From positions 4,923,697-4,987,696 of the forward strand of contig OX419339.1 in the NCBI GenBank assembly GCA_948470475.1: a stretch of DNA of 64,000 nucleotides, given 5' to 3'. Under the pieces are notes generated by a model. The model saw only the letters and a program-made list of their open reading frames with translations, was not told where the DNA came from and ran no database searches. Within the stretch, counting starts at the first letter, position 1. Each line of letters starts with the position of its first letter. The position numbers and the translations under genes are program-made. Positions 1 through 9,977 of this stretch are shown here, in pieces. The stretch is from Galaxea fascicularis. Its lineage: Eukaryota; Cnidaria; Anthozoa; Scleractinia; Euphylliidae.

Positions 1-588
1 AGCATCAGCCGTCTTATTTTGCAAGCCACGATTCCAAACAACTTCTATTCTCCTGTTTGTTACTGGGTCAGGATCAAAAATACAACAACAGGATACATAA
101 CTTAGTTTTGTCATGGGGGATCTAGATTTAAATTTGCTTTAGCTCAAATGCCGGACTTACTAGAGCAAGAATTCCGAAGCAGTTGTCCTTCTCAACTGAG
201 CCTGCCGGTAAGTGATTGCAAAACTTTTGCTTGATTAAGTCTTCGTGAGAACTGAAGAAACCGCTCTCCAGCAGCAGACGTGCTTTGGGAGTTACTTCAG
301 GTGCTCAAGGAAAACATAACAGATTCCTTAATAGACTTTAACTACGCGAGCCACATGTCAACGTGTTGCAAAATAATTTTAGGAATACAGCCTCCGCGTC
401 ACATAGCGGACCAATTGATCCCTCACTTTTAATTAAGCAGACTTCCCAATACTTAACGCAACTGCCAAAGTAGTGGCAAAGCTGTAATCCTTTTGGTTCT
501 ACTTAAAGTTGCGGAGTCTTCGTTGTAGTAAAACAGAATTCTTAAAATAACAAGTCTGGTCAGAACAAAAAGACCAAAAACAAAACTT
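1..588. other. Gene-free AT-rich flank
   Basis: No open frame, splice-site pair, tRNA-like head or clear repeat was recognised. It ends where the 200-bp inverted repeat of the next element begins. Confidence 0.5.
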
Positions 589-1379
589 TTAAAGTGTATA
601 TGACACCAAATTTTTCATAACCTAGTTCGAAAGAGCTTTCACAATGATGAAGAACGGCGTTTATTTTATTGTAATAGCACTCTTGGTTGCCGAGTTATTC
701 AAGATTTTGAGTTATGCAAATTAGGCAACTTGTGACGTCATAAGGTTGACACAAAATGAAGTAAAATCACAAAATATGGAATATCTCTGCAAATACTAAG
801 TCTACAGAGTTAAAACTTTGCAGGGTTGATGTGCCGCCAGAACTGCACATTGAAAGTGGTTATGAGGTCACCATGGCAACTTACTCGTTACCAGACCTCT
901 ACATTCCAAAAATGAAAAATGCCTTATTTGTTTCTCCAGAGTCTAACAGACTTTCTCATACTTGTGCTGTGTTAAGTCCATATTCGCTCACACCCACTGA
1001 CTGAACACACAGAGCAAACAGTTCTTCTTGAGGAGAGAAACTCTGATTTTATCCTTTGGACGGAGAGGGCCTGGAACCCATTGAGTTGCCATGGAAATGT
1101 CAAAGTGGAGCTTATCCTGGAACTTTGTGATGAGTATAACAACTGTGAAAAGTTTCACTTCTATGCAGCAAAAGTCTTAAGAGATATTCCATTTTTTGTG
1201 ATTTTACTTTATTTTGTGTCAACCTTATGACGTCACAAGTTGCCTAATTTGCATAAATCAAAATCTCGAATAACCCGGCAACCAAGAATGCTATTACAAT
1301 AAAATAAACGTTGTTCTTCATCATTTTGAAAGCTCTTTCGATCAAGCTAATGAAAATTTTGGTGTCATATACACTTTAA
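589..1379. mobile_element. Foldback element with about 200-bp terminal inverted repeats
   Basis: Positions 589-788 reappear in reverse complement at 1180-1379 with a few mismatches; both ends start TTAAAGTGTATATGACACC. Each arm carries a TGACGTCA motif (CRE-like). The roughly 390-bp interior keeps traces of symmetry (CCATGGCAAC near 872, TTGCCATGG near 1086) and has no open frame. Long TIRs without coding capacity fit a non-autonomous foldback DNA transposon. Superfamily is unknown. Confidence 0.75.
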
Positions 1380-1445
1380 CACAGTCACATGCATGCACCC
1401 GCCAAATCACCAGCGGTGATTGTCATCCGGTTTTCTGCCAGGCGC

Positions 1446-1575
1446 CAGTTGTTCAAAGATCAGATAACTCTATCCAACGGAACGGATAGGTCGCTATCCA
1501 GCGAATAAAATGTATCAGTTGTAGTACGTTTTATCCGCTGGATAGTGCCTTATCCCTTGGATAGAGTTATCCGCT
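1446..1575. mobile_element. Short foldback MITE (AACTCTATCC family)
   Basis: The left half contains GATAACTCTATCC and the right half GGATAGAGTTATCC, with further paired blocks (CGCTATCCAGCG against CGCTGGATAG) around a spacer near 1510-1530. It is an imperfect hairpin over its whole length with no coding capacity. Confidence 0.7.
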
Positions 1576-1579
1576 TTTT

Positions 1580-1670
1580 AAACTGTAGCTCAGTGGTTAG
1601 AGCATCCGACCGGTGTTACGGAGGTTGTGTAGGTTCGATTCCTCCCTGGTACTCTGATTTCGGCAAGAAC
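1580..1670 (+). mobile_element. tRNA-derived SINE head fragment
   Basis: TAGCTCAGTGGTTAGAGCATC resembles a pol III A box in a tRNA D-arm context, followed about 35 bp later by GGTTCGATTCC, a perfect B box. The cloverleaf is imperfect and no CCA-proximal acceptor pairing is clear, so it is read as a SINE head and not a working tRNA gene. Confidence 0.6.
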
Positions 1671-1769
1671 GTCATGCTAGCCCACATATAAGGCACTGAC
1701 TAATACATTACAATCCTACATATATGAATACACCGACTGACAAATGCACCTACCTCCACTAACACGCAC

Positions 1770-2935
1770 ATACCTACAATTATACTCACATCTCTTCATT
1801 TGTACTCACGTACATTCACTTATACTCACTTACGTTCATATATACTCACTTGTCTACAATTATACTCACTTCTCTTCATTTGTACTCACTTACATTCATT
1901 TGTACTCACTCGCCTTCATTTATACTCACTTACCTTCATTTATACTCACTTGCCTTCATTTGTACTCACTTGCCTTCATTTATACTCACTTGCATTCATT
2001 TATATTCACTTGCATTCATTTGTACTCACTTGCCTTCATTTATACTCACTTGCCTTCATTTATACTCGTTTACCTTCATTTATACTCACCTGCCTTCATT
2101 TATACTCACTTACGTCTACTTATGCTCACTTGCCGTCATTCATACGCACTTTCCTTCACCTGTACTTACTCTGCTTCACCTGTACTCACTTGTCTATTAT
2201 TACTTGTACTCACTTAACGTCATTCATACGCACTTTCATTCACTTGTACTTACTCTGCTTCACTTGTACTCACTTGTCTATTATTACTTGTACTCACTTA
2301 ACGTCATTCATACGCACTTTCATTCACTTGTACTTACTCTGCTTCACTTGTACTCACTTGTCTATTATTACTTGTACTCACTTAACGTCATTCATACGCA
2401 CTTTCCTTCACCTGTACTTACTCTGCTTCACTTGTACTCACTTTCCTTTACTTGTACTCACTTAACGTCACTCATACGCACTTTCATTCACTTTTACTCA
2501 CTTTCCTTCACTCGTACTCACTTTCCTTCTCTCGTACTCACTTTGCTTCGCTTGCACTTACTTTGCTTCACTTGTACTCACTTTGCTTCACCTGTACTCA
2601 CTTTACTTCACTTGCACTCACATTGCTCCACTTGCACTCACTTTGCTTCACTTGACTCACTCTGCTTCACTAGTTACTCATTTTACTCCAGTTGCACTCA
2701 CTTTGCTTCATTTGTACTCACTTTCCCTCACTTGTGCACACTTTGCTTCACTTGTACTCTCTTTCCTTCACCTGTACGCACTTTCCTCCACCTACTTGCA
2801 CTTATCATCAACTGTTTCTCTTCAGGTACGAACTAACCTCACCTACACACACTTAGCATCGCTCATACGCATTTAACTTCACATATACGCACTCGCGTTC
2901 ACTCGTGTGCACTTACCCTCACTTGTACGGACTTG
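1770..2935 (+). repeat. 20-bp minisatellite array, forward orientation
   Basis: Degenerate tandem units of 20 bp built on CACTTGTACTCACTTTGCTT, with variant blocks (CATTTATACTCACTTGCCTT early, TTTGCTTCACTTGTACTCAC later). Variants cluster, which suggests local amplification. All three forward frames stay open for long stretches (up to 328 codons) because the unit has no stop; the predicted peptides are Ser/Leu/Tyr/His/Thr repeats. Not regarded as coding. Confidence 0.9.
2190..2442 (+). repeat. 84-bp higher-order repeat, three copies, inside the minisatellite
   Basis: The block TGTCTATTATTACTTG recurs at 2191, 2275 and 2359, exactly 84 bp apart, with nearly identical sequence between. A composite of several 20-bp units plus the TATTATTA insert was amplified as a block. 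Confidence 0.85.
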
Positions 2936-2941
2936 TGTTTA

Positions 2942-3185
2942 CTCAAAGCTGAAGACCGATTCTAAGTAAACCCGAAATGATTGCAGATTTCTTGACTTTA
3001 TATGGGTATCGGTCCGAGACTAACTTCGGAAATATAGTTAGCAGTGCAAGGAAGGGGATAAGGAAGAGTTTTACATGCTGAGATCGTGCATTAGGTTTAG
3101 AGGGTTTGTGCGTACTCAGTACGGAAAACTCGTCCTAGTTTCTCTAGTCTAAATTTCCGATTATTTAGCATGGGAGAGCTGTTTG
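2942..3185. other. Unique spacer between convergent minisatellites
   Basis: A non-repetitive stretch of about 240 bp between the forward and reverse arrays. No open frame or known motif was seen. Confidence 0.5.
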
Positions 3186-3710
3186 TATGACTGAAGGAAA
3201 GTCAGTGAAAGTGAGTGAGTTTTACGCAACTGAAGGAAAGTGAGTACAAGTGAAGCAAAGTGAGTACAAGTGAAACAGAGTAAGTACAAGTAAAGGAAAG
3301 TGCGTATGAATGACGGCAAGTGAGCATAAGTGAAGGAAAGTGCGTGTGAATGACGCATAGTGAGCACAAGTGAATGAAATTGCGTATGAGTGACGATAAG
3401 TGAGTAAAAGTGAATTAAATTGCGTATGAGTGACGGTAAGTGAGTACGAGTGAAGGAAAGTGAGTATGTGTGAAGGGAAGTGTGTATGAGTGACAGTATG
3501 TGAGTACAAGTGAAGCAAAGTGAGTGCAAGTGAAGGAAAGTGAGTTTCAGTGCGAAAGAGTGAGTATGAGTGACGGTAACGTAAGTGAGTACAAGTGAAG
3601 GAAAGTGGGTACAAATGAAGGCAAGTTATTGTAAGTGAGCGTAAGTGAGTGGAAATGAAGGCAGGTGAGTATAAATGAAGGCAAGTGAGTTTAAATGGGA
3701 TCAATTTTAC
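3186..3710 (-). repeat. 20-bp minisatellite array, reverse orientation
   Basis: Units such as AAGTGAGTACAAGTGAAGCA are the reverse complement of the unit at 1770-2935. The two arrays face each other across about 240 bp. The minus-strand frames here are open for the same reason as in the forward array. Confidence 0.88.
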
Positions 3711-4109
3711 GTTTTCAAGCTCGCTCAACAACCTGTACATGATTTCCAAACACGTCTGAGCTTTCGAGTTCCACTGCTTTCAATCCTCAGAGAATTCGCT
3801 TCTTCCATCTGATCTGCAGTGATGTTCTCGAGGAGTCCAGCGATTTCACCACAGCGAAAACTTGAAACACAAAGCTAGCTTTTTCCAATGCTTGTAGTCA
3901 ACACGGTTAGTACATCCTTTTCATAAAGGAGACTCTCAATGCCAGGTCTTGCTCTTTCTTCAGATTAATTTGCTTTAAGGATCTTAAATTCAAAGTTGAA
4001 CCAAGAATCCGTATTATTATCCCCTACTGAAGTCTCTGCTCCCTTGTTTGACATGTGTGACCCTCGAATTGGCCAATCAGCAATTTACGTTCAGAATCTG
4101 AACGTAAAT
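3711..4109. other. Gene-free stretch
   Basis: No recognisable coding, RNA or repeat feature, apart from a small imperfect inverted motif (TTACGTTCAGAATCTGAACGTAA) near 4086. Confidence 0.4.
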
Positions 4110-4238
4110 ACTCAAATCTTACAAAGACCATTGCAGGCTCTCCTCTTTCTCGCCCGCCCCAATCCCCTACTTTTTGACCGCGCGCCATTAGAAAGCAAAT
4201 CTCGGAATAACCCACACGGAAAGCCTGTTTCCAGGCTA
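4110..4238 (+). repeat. Short interspersed repeat ending in an AGCCTG hairpin, copy 1
   Basis: Starts ACTCAAATCTTACAAAGACC and ends AGCCTGTTTCCAGGCTA, a small hairpin. It shares an internal block (CCCGCCCCAATCCCC, GCGCCATT, then a CTCGGAATA block) with the copy 293 bp downstream and with the inverted copies in both palindrome arms. Short open frames in it are not conserved between copies. Confidence 0.7.
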
Positions 4239-4402
4239 TGATTCGAGTTCATAACATAACAACTTACGCTTAGACAAGCGCACGTGTCACAGAAAAGTTT
4301 TTTGACAGCCGCCTTGACCCAAAAGGTCATTTCCAGTTCGTTCTGATTGGTTCGTTTCACTTTGATAATTTGACAGATCAGTCAAGCGGAAAAGGGGGCA
4401 GA

Positions 4403-4543
4403 ACTCAAATCTTACAAAGACCATTGCAGGCTCTCCCTTCTCTTGCCCGCCCCAATCCCCGAGCTTTGACCGGGCGCCATTCAAGAGCAAGTCGACGCGA
4501 CCATCTCTCGGAATACCCAAATGGAGAGCCTGTTCGCAGGCTA
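4403..4543 (+). repeat. Short interspersed repeat ending in an AGCCTG hairpin, copy 2
   Basis: A direct copy of the element at 4110-4238: same start, same internal C-rich block, same terminal AGCCTGTTCGCAGGCTA hairpin. It also carries the insert CAAGTCGACGCGACCATC. Orientation is the same as copy 1. Confidence 0.7.
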
Positions 4544-4820
4544 GTCAGCCTCTGGAACCGTCCGGGTCCATTCATCCGACTAGTAGACCAAGGCAACGGA
4601 ACACGGAAATAACGTTCTTTAATTAAACAAGATGTAGCTGGACCCACGAATTCTTTTGTCTGGCCGACAAAGAACAAATGGCAGTCCCTCGACAGATCAT
4701 TAATTAAGAAGCCCGAGTTGCAACAGGCTGGTCAAGGCCTCCAAAACGTTTCCCTCAACTGTAGGACCAATGCAACGGAGGTCACGACGAAGCTAGAAGA
4801 GAGCTACCCCAAGTTAATTA

Positions 4821-4857
4821 CGGGTGGAGGAGGGCGGGGGTGGGGGGGGGGGGGGGT
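4821..4857 (+). repeat. G-rich tract with long G homopolymer
   Basis: GGGTGGAGGAGGGCGGGGG is followed by T and a run of about 15 G. It is a candidate G-quadruplex on the plus strand. Exact run length is uncertain in any assembly. Confidence 0.7.
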
Positions 4858-5270
4858 GAGACACGGGGATTCATGTTACATGTAAGATTAACCTTTGTTC
4901 ATGAATAGGTCAGCAGACAACTTCTAGTGTTGGCGAATGCATCCAACCATTTGTGGAGGCATTGTTTTTCGGGGAAATCGGTCCATTGTACTAAAAATAT
5001 TGCTTTGTAAAGTGTAGAAAGAATGCAATAGGATATGGCGTCTTTTGTTGTGTGAAGGGCGTTGGTTATTAGTTTAATTAGTTAAGTTTAATGAACGATA
5101 AAACTGAGAAGAAAAATTGAGGGTCTTGGTTTTCTGAAAACGCACGTCAACAGTCAATAGCGAAAACTAAGACCCGGCAAAGAGTAGAATCACGTCTCTG
5201 TTGCAAATATAAATATAAAAGAGAAAAAGACAAGACCATTCAATCTTCACTTAACTAATAGGGAAGGGAG

Positions 5271-5285
5271 CCCCCCCCCCCCCCC
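5271..5285 (-). repeat. C15 homopolymer
   Basis: Fifteen consecutive C on the plus strand, about 420 bp from the G run at 4842. Homopolymer length may be a sequencing artefact. Confidence 0.7.
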
Positions 5286-5472
5286 TCAACTTTTTGTGGG
5301 AAAAGAAAATTAGTAAAATAAAAAGTACGTTTCCGGTCGGCTAAAGCTGGTGGACCTCACGGGAGAACATCGGCCAAGCCTGACGGAATAATTCTGCGTT
5401 AGAGTCAGCTCCCCCCTACTGCCCGCACTTTAAAAATTGCTCCGCAGGCCCTGTTCTAATCGTATTAGGGAT

Positions 5473-5807
5473 TTAACGAGGACGGTGACGGCAACGAGAA
5501 CGCCACAAAACTGAATAGGCTTAATGAGCAAAAACAATGGTTCTACACGTGCTTTTTACATTTTGGTACATTTCTTTACCGTCCTCTGCAAAACAACAAC
5601 GTGAAATGACCACTACTAGGTTTTCTCGAGAACGTGAGCGTATGACGGCAAAATCCTTTTTCTTTGTCATTACTTTGACGTCATTCATACTAACTTAGTT
5701 CCTAGAGAGTTCGCCAAGTTAAACAAATTGGAATGATTGCTGAAGAGTTACAAAAACGAGAAGTTCTATTTTTAAATGACGTTCTCGTTGCCGTCTTCGT
5801 TTCTTAA
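5473..5807. mobile_element. TTAA-bounded MITE, copy 1
   Basis: Bounded by TTAA at 5473-5476 and 5804-5807. Just inside, both ends read inward to a shared GACGGCAACGAGAACG, giving an inverted repeat of roughly 25 bp with mismatches. The interior has no open frame. TTAA target duplication is typical of piggyBac-type transposition; that assignment is inference. A related copy lies at 7846-8186. Confidence 0.75.
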
Positions 5808-6185
5808 ACTTCCTATTGTTAAGAGTGCAAAGTTTATGGATATATTTTTGTGGCTATAGCCTTACAACTACATCCTTCTTCAGCCTTACAAATTGAAAGC
5901 ATAAGTTTATCCGTGGCCTCTCTATGTACGTACATACTGACAAACTCATCGAACGTCGCGTTTTAAGTTCCAAGACGTTCCATGAGACGGATACGTCCAA
6001 ATGTTTCTTGATTTTAATTGTGTTTGTTTATCATGTCCCGTCGACCTGTAATAATCACATGTCTAACAAGTGAAAGTGAAGAGATTTTGTTGAAACTGGC
6101 GATTTCCTCTCGCAAGTAAGATCAGAGGACGTTTTGTCAACCATGTCGGCCTCCATTGGTCGGCATGGGATAAATAAACAGCATT

Positions 6186-6345
6186 CTCCATTTGGCGTGA
6201 AAATATGCTTGCATATGAATTGTGTCCGAGGACATTATCTGTTCCGAGAAACGAATAGCTTCGCTCTCGGAAAACTTTAAGTTTCGAGGAACTGATTATG
6301 TGCAAGGATAAATATCCGAGCAGATTTTTAAAGCCAAATGGGGGC
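6186..6345. mobile_element. Foldback repeat (CCATTTGGCG family), complete copy
   Basis: Begins CTCCATTTGGCG and ends GCCAAATGGGGG; inside, GACATTATCTGTTCCGAGA is mirrored by TCGAGGAACTGATTATGTGC. The centre is GCTTCGCTCTCGG. A non-coding hairpin repeat. Confidence 0.7.
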
Positions 6346-6408
6346 TACTGTCTTTATTATCCTTGAAATATTTTTCGCAACACGCATTTGGGGAGTATAT
6401 AAAATAGT

Positions 6409-6506
6409 CTCCATTTGGCGCGAAAATATACTCGGATATTTGTCCGCGGACATTATCTGTTCCGAGAAGCAAACAGTTCGCTCTCGGAAAATTGTGAGCT
6501 CCAAGG
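6409..6506. mobile_element. Foldback repeat (CCATTTGGCG family), half copy
   Basis: Repeats the left half of the element at 6186 (CTCCATTTGGCGCGAAAATA, GGACATTATCTGTTCCGAGA, CTCTCGGAAAA) in direct orientation 223 bp downstream, then stops at GAGCTCCAAGG without the mirrored half. Confidence 0.7.
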
Positions 6507-7383
6507 GGTGAAGGTTAAACCACACCACAAAATTTGGCAAGGCCAAGCAACGCTGCTTAAAATTCAAACTAATTTTCATTTGTTTGTAACACCCCACGTC
6601 AGCGGATTACGATGAGTGAACGTGTTAATACACTGGAATCCTAACTTCACGTTCCTTTAATTCCATCCTTCACTGATTCCTCGCCTGTCCCATTGTTCGA
6701 ACAAAAATGCAGCCTAAAGAAATAACATGTAATTAGCCTATGTAGAGATCATGGGCATTCGTTGGGAGATAAATATACTCAATTGACTAAAAATACCACA
6801 AGCAAAATCGCCCAATCAGTCTCACAAGTGAGCTTCGTTAACGTGTTAGTTGCTCGGTGTTTTCAAGCCGATCCAAATATTTTACATTGTAGATTACGCT
6901 ATGAATTTGTAATGCAGTACAAAAAGAGGTGAGACAAAAGACACTCCCGTTAGTTCGAGCGGTGTCCGCCGTGTGCTGCTGAGGTTCATTTTGAAATTCT
7001 TGGTTCGCGGTCTTATTGATGTGCGCTGTGAATGATCAGAGTTCTCTACAGGTTAGTTCTCAGTTCTAGAATTTTTATCTGGTTTGACTGTGAAATTTGT
7101 CTTGGCAAGTTATTACCGGCAACATCAAGCGAACATCAGCGATTTAAGTTTCGTTCTTGAACATGGCCGATTAATCTGAACAAAATCTTGTCAGACGAAC
7201 TCAACCTGATTTCGTTGCTCAGTTTCGAGATGATGATGTGAGCGTCGCTAAACAGCAACATTTTGCATCCAGACCCGAGTGTATACAATTTTAAGTAACT
7301 GGTCTCCTTTTCTTCTCTCTTGTTAGTTAGATGACATAATGAGTGAATTATAACTTACACAATTGGTGGAGCGTACAGGAACG
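6507..7383. other. Region upstream of a candidate first exon
   Basis: No repeat recognised. A donor-like CAG/GTTAGT occurs at 7051/7052, and stop-free sequence precedes the ATG at 7384 from an in-frame TAA about 33 bp upstream. This could be promoter and 5' UTR of the candidate gene below, but no TATA box or initiator is convincing. Confidence 0.25.
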
Positions 7384-7410
7384 ATGCGAAAAAATCCACG
7401 ATTACAGAAG
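7384..7410 (+). CDS. Candidate first coding exon of a small spliced gene
   Basis: ATG followed by eight codons (MRKNPRLQK) and a strong donor, AAG/GTAAGATTTC, at 7410/7411. The candidate exon at 13900-13989 has the same donor sequence AAG/GTAAGATTTC. Phase 0 would join directly to it. No protein family is recognised. The mirror position (about 64049-64075) lies just outside the window. Confidence 0.2.
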
Positions 7411-7508
7411 GTAAGATTTCACCGGATTTTTTCTTTAATTCGTTTGTTCGTCCATCTTTCTCTTGCACGAAACACGCACCGTAATCCCGAAACATAATTA
7501 TAGGGAGC

Positions 7509-7849
7509 TTAAATGAGCACTGTCACCGGGATTTTTGCTGTCTTTGGTTCAGTTCTGCCAAAATAACTGCCTTTTACCTGTTATCGTGTAAAAAAGCAGG
7601 GAGAGCCAACCATAATAACCTTTTTGGCGATTTTTCAGCGCATAGCTTGAAATTTTGAAAAAATTGGCAAGCTTTTCAAATTTCAATCCATTTCCATCCT
7701 CGTCATCTTTGATGGAGGAGCTTATGCTGTCAATGCACTACTACGGTATTTAGGAGCAAAACCAGACAATGATTTTAAGGTTTCCACTGATGCATTAGCA
7801 CCTTTAACCTTTTAAGTGATGGTACAATAGCGTGACAGTGCCCCTTTAA
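7509..7849. mobile_element. TTAA-bounded MITE (CACTGTCAC type), left arm
   Basis: TTAAATGAGCACTGTCAC at the left end is mirrored by GTGACAGTGCCCCTTTAA at the right end, giving TIRs of about 18 bp bounded by TTAA. The right TTAA (7846-7849) is shared with the next element. No coding capacity; a short open frame inside is not regarded as a gene. Confidence 0.7.
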
Positions 7850-8186
7850 GCAACGAGCACGGCAACGGCAACGAGAACGCCACAAAACAATGGGATTAAT
7901 GAGCAAAAACGATCGCTCCACTGCACTTGCGTTTACAGTTTGGTACATTTCTTTACCGTCCTCTAAAAAACAACAACGTGAAATGACCAAAGTTTAGGTT
8001 TTCTCGAGAACGTGTTCGCACGACGGCAGGTTTTCCTTCCTTCTTTGCTGTAACACCGCTCACAGTAATTTAGACCATGGACAGCTCATGTTGAACGAAT
8101 TGGAATAATCGAAAAAAAAGTTACCAAAACGAGAAGTTGTATTTTGAAATGACGTTTTCGTCACAGTCGCCGTCGTCGTTGCTTAA
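7846..8186. mobile_element. TTAA-bounded MITE, copy 2, left arm
   Basis: Same family as 5473-5807: shared blocks TTTGGTACATTTCTTTACCG, AACAACAACGTGAAATGACC and TTTTCTCGAGAACGTG, with ends TTAAGCAACG and CGTTGCTTAA. It abuts the preceding MITE at one shared TTAA and is followed by GCTCCCTA, the mirror of TAGGGAGC at 7501. Confidence 0.75.
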
Positions 8187-8827
8187 GCTCCCTATTGTGC
8201 TGTTTTTGCGACTGCATGCGACAGCGTCAAATTCTATTGCTATCCGAGTCGAAATTCTGTTGAATGAGTGGTCACGATGCCCTACCGTCTGTCTATATGG
8301 TGTGGTTCGCTCTGTTTTTATTGTGCAATAAATATTGTCAAATCGATCGGTTTCTATCTTTCAGGTCAAAATGTGAATGGTTATGAGAAACATACGATTG
8401 GGGAACGCAAGCCAACAACGTTCAATCACCGTGCCACTCAAGCTCTAGCTAATTCAGATAAGTCCAACACGTGTTATTCAATTCAGTTAACTGGAGTAAC
8501 GTGGCTACAAGCCCATAACTTTTGTTTAAAATTTACTTGAAATAATAAGGGCGACCAATTGGCGGTATCTAGTATGTTTTTGCAGATTGCTAGTCAATTA
8601 ATTTCCATTTATTTGAATTAGGAACTTCTCGTAAAGTCTATATCGTTTAAACGGTGGGGACAAACATCTCTAAACAGTGATACCTAAGAAGATTGGGGAA
8701 AGTTTGGGTTTTTCCTTTACCGCCAAATTTCAAGGATTCCGAAAAATAAACACCGTCGTGAATTTCAAAACGAATTCGTTTGTATTGATTCATACATAAA
8801 TTATGCATTCAAGTTAGTCCTTTCCAC

Positions 8828-9232
8828 GCCAAGTGGTGATTAGGGACCTCCTAAGAGGTTTACTTGGAGGTTTCTGTAACCCATCAGAGGCTTCTGGGGA
8901 TAAGTGGCCAGCCCACCCCTGACGTGTGGGAGGGCAGACGAAAACAGCACCAAGAACTTCTGTTCCCTACTCTAAGTTTCATTCGGCGTGTGGGTTCTTT
9001 GACATCCCCTTCCAGTTTCATGTGTGGAACAGTGTAGGAGATAAGGCTAGCGGCTACTGTCCAATGACGCGATTATCTGAACTGAAGCAGTCGTTAGAGC
9101 GGTACACAGCCAGCATGATCTTACCAGGAACCCTGGTTTGTGGTCCGGTCTGGGGTATGAGCCCGCGACCTCCTGCTCAGCAGTCCGATGCTCTGCCATC
9201 CGAAGTAGCATCAACAATAAAGCGCTTTTTCA
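8828..9232 (-). mobile_element. tRNA-derived SINE, family A, copy 1 (left arm)
   Basis: Read on the minus strand, a tRNA-like head (GGCAGAGCATCGGACTGC, then a degenerate B box GGGCTCATACCCC) is followed by a roughly 330-bp body. Blocks GATCATGCTGGCTGTGT, AAAGAACCCACAC, GAGTAGGGAAC and AACCTCTTAGGAG are shared with the copy at 13380 and, in part, with 31505. The tail ends near CCACTTGGCGTGG. A 118-codon plus-strand frame across it is antisense to the SINE and is not a gene. Confidence 0.75.
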
Positions 9233-9356
9233 ACTGCATCGCTGTCACGAAATTTTCTATTTTTTGTCATGTTCTAATTTAGCTTTTTGTTTCAGTTTTT
9301 CGGTCTTAGTATTTCGTATGGTCCTAGTGTTAATTCAACGTTGCAGTGCAGTGGTT

Positions 9357-9977
9357 TGTAATTAGAGATGTATTGTAACGTAGTCTGTAACTAAAAGCGT
9401 GTAAGTTTACTGTTCTTAAGTGTTGATTTAGTAAAGCGTTGCTATCATAAGATTGTAAGATATCGTGTTTAGCACATAGGAGTGTAAGTAACATAGGAGA
9501 AAATAGTAACATAGGAGTGTAAGGTACCGCGTTTTACAATAATTATGTATGTTAAGTGTTAATTGCTAAACTAATTATGCCTATATATAAATGTAAGTTT
9601 CGTGGTTACTGGTTGGTGGTTGAAGTGGCAAACAGTCAGTTGTTGGAAAGTTGACGAAAGAATAGAGAGAAGAGGAGCTGAACGGCCTTTCCTTGCTAAA
9701 AGACATTAGCAGACGCCGAAAAGGTTCAAGGACAAAACCCATTTGTCATTGGCGGTGTTTGTGGGCCTGAGGGTAGAAGGAAGAAGAAGTTGAGAAGTTT
9801 TACGGAGAGAAACGGCGCGTCGCGTTGACTGTAGACCTAGCTGTAAAAGCAAAGAAACAGTTGGAAAGTAAAAGCTTGATATACCTTTAAGGGAATTTCC
9901 CTGTGGGGGAATGAAAGGGAGGGTACTTCGAAAATTTACCCCTCCCGGTTTGTAGTCTACGTTTTGATTTAATTACA
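9357..9977 (+). mobile_element. LTR of a Ty3/Gypsy-like retrotransposon (left arm)
   Basis: Starts TGTAATTA and ends TAATTACA, a perfect 8-bp inverted terminus with the TG...CA rule. A TATA box (TATATATAAATG) lies near 9583. Three bases after the end comes TGGCGTAGTC, a plausible tRNA primer-binding site like that of many Gypsy-type elements. Length is 621 bp. No matching downstream LTR or gag/pol frame was found in the arm, so this looks like a 5' LTR plus leader of a truncated element. Superfamily is inferred only from the PBS-like sequence. Confidence 0.6.

Noticed and set aside
1580..1670. tRNA gene
   Set aside because: A and B boxes are good but the cloverleaf stems, anticodon arm and acceptor pairing are not convincing; a SINE head is likelier.
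1744..3749. Ser/Leu/Tyr/His-rich open frames in the 20-bp minisatellites
   Set aside because: Multiple overlapping frames of similar composition are open on the same strand because the unit lacks stops; no start context or flanking exon structure.
8926..9365. Plus-strand frames of 75-118 codons near 9 kb
   Set aside because: They lie antisense to a SINE and read through its tRNA-like head.
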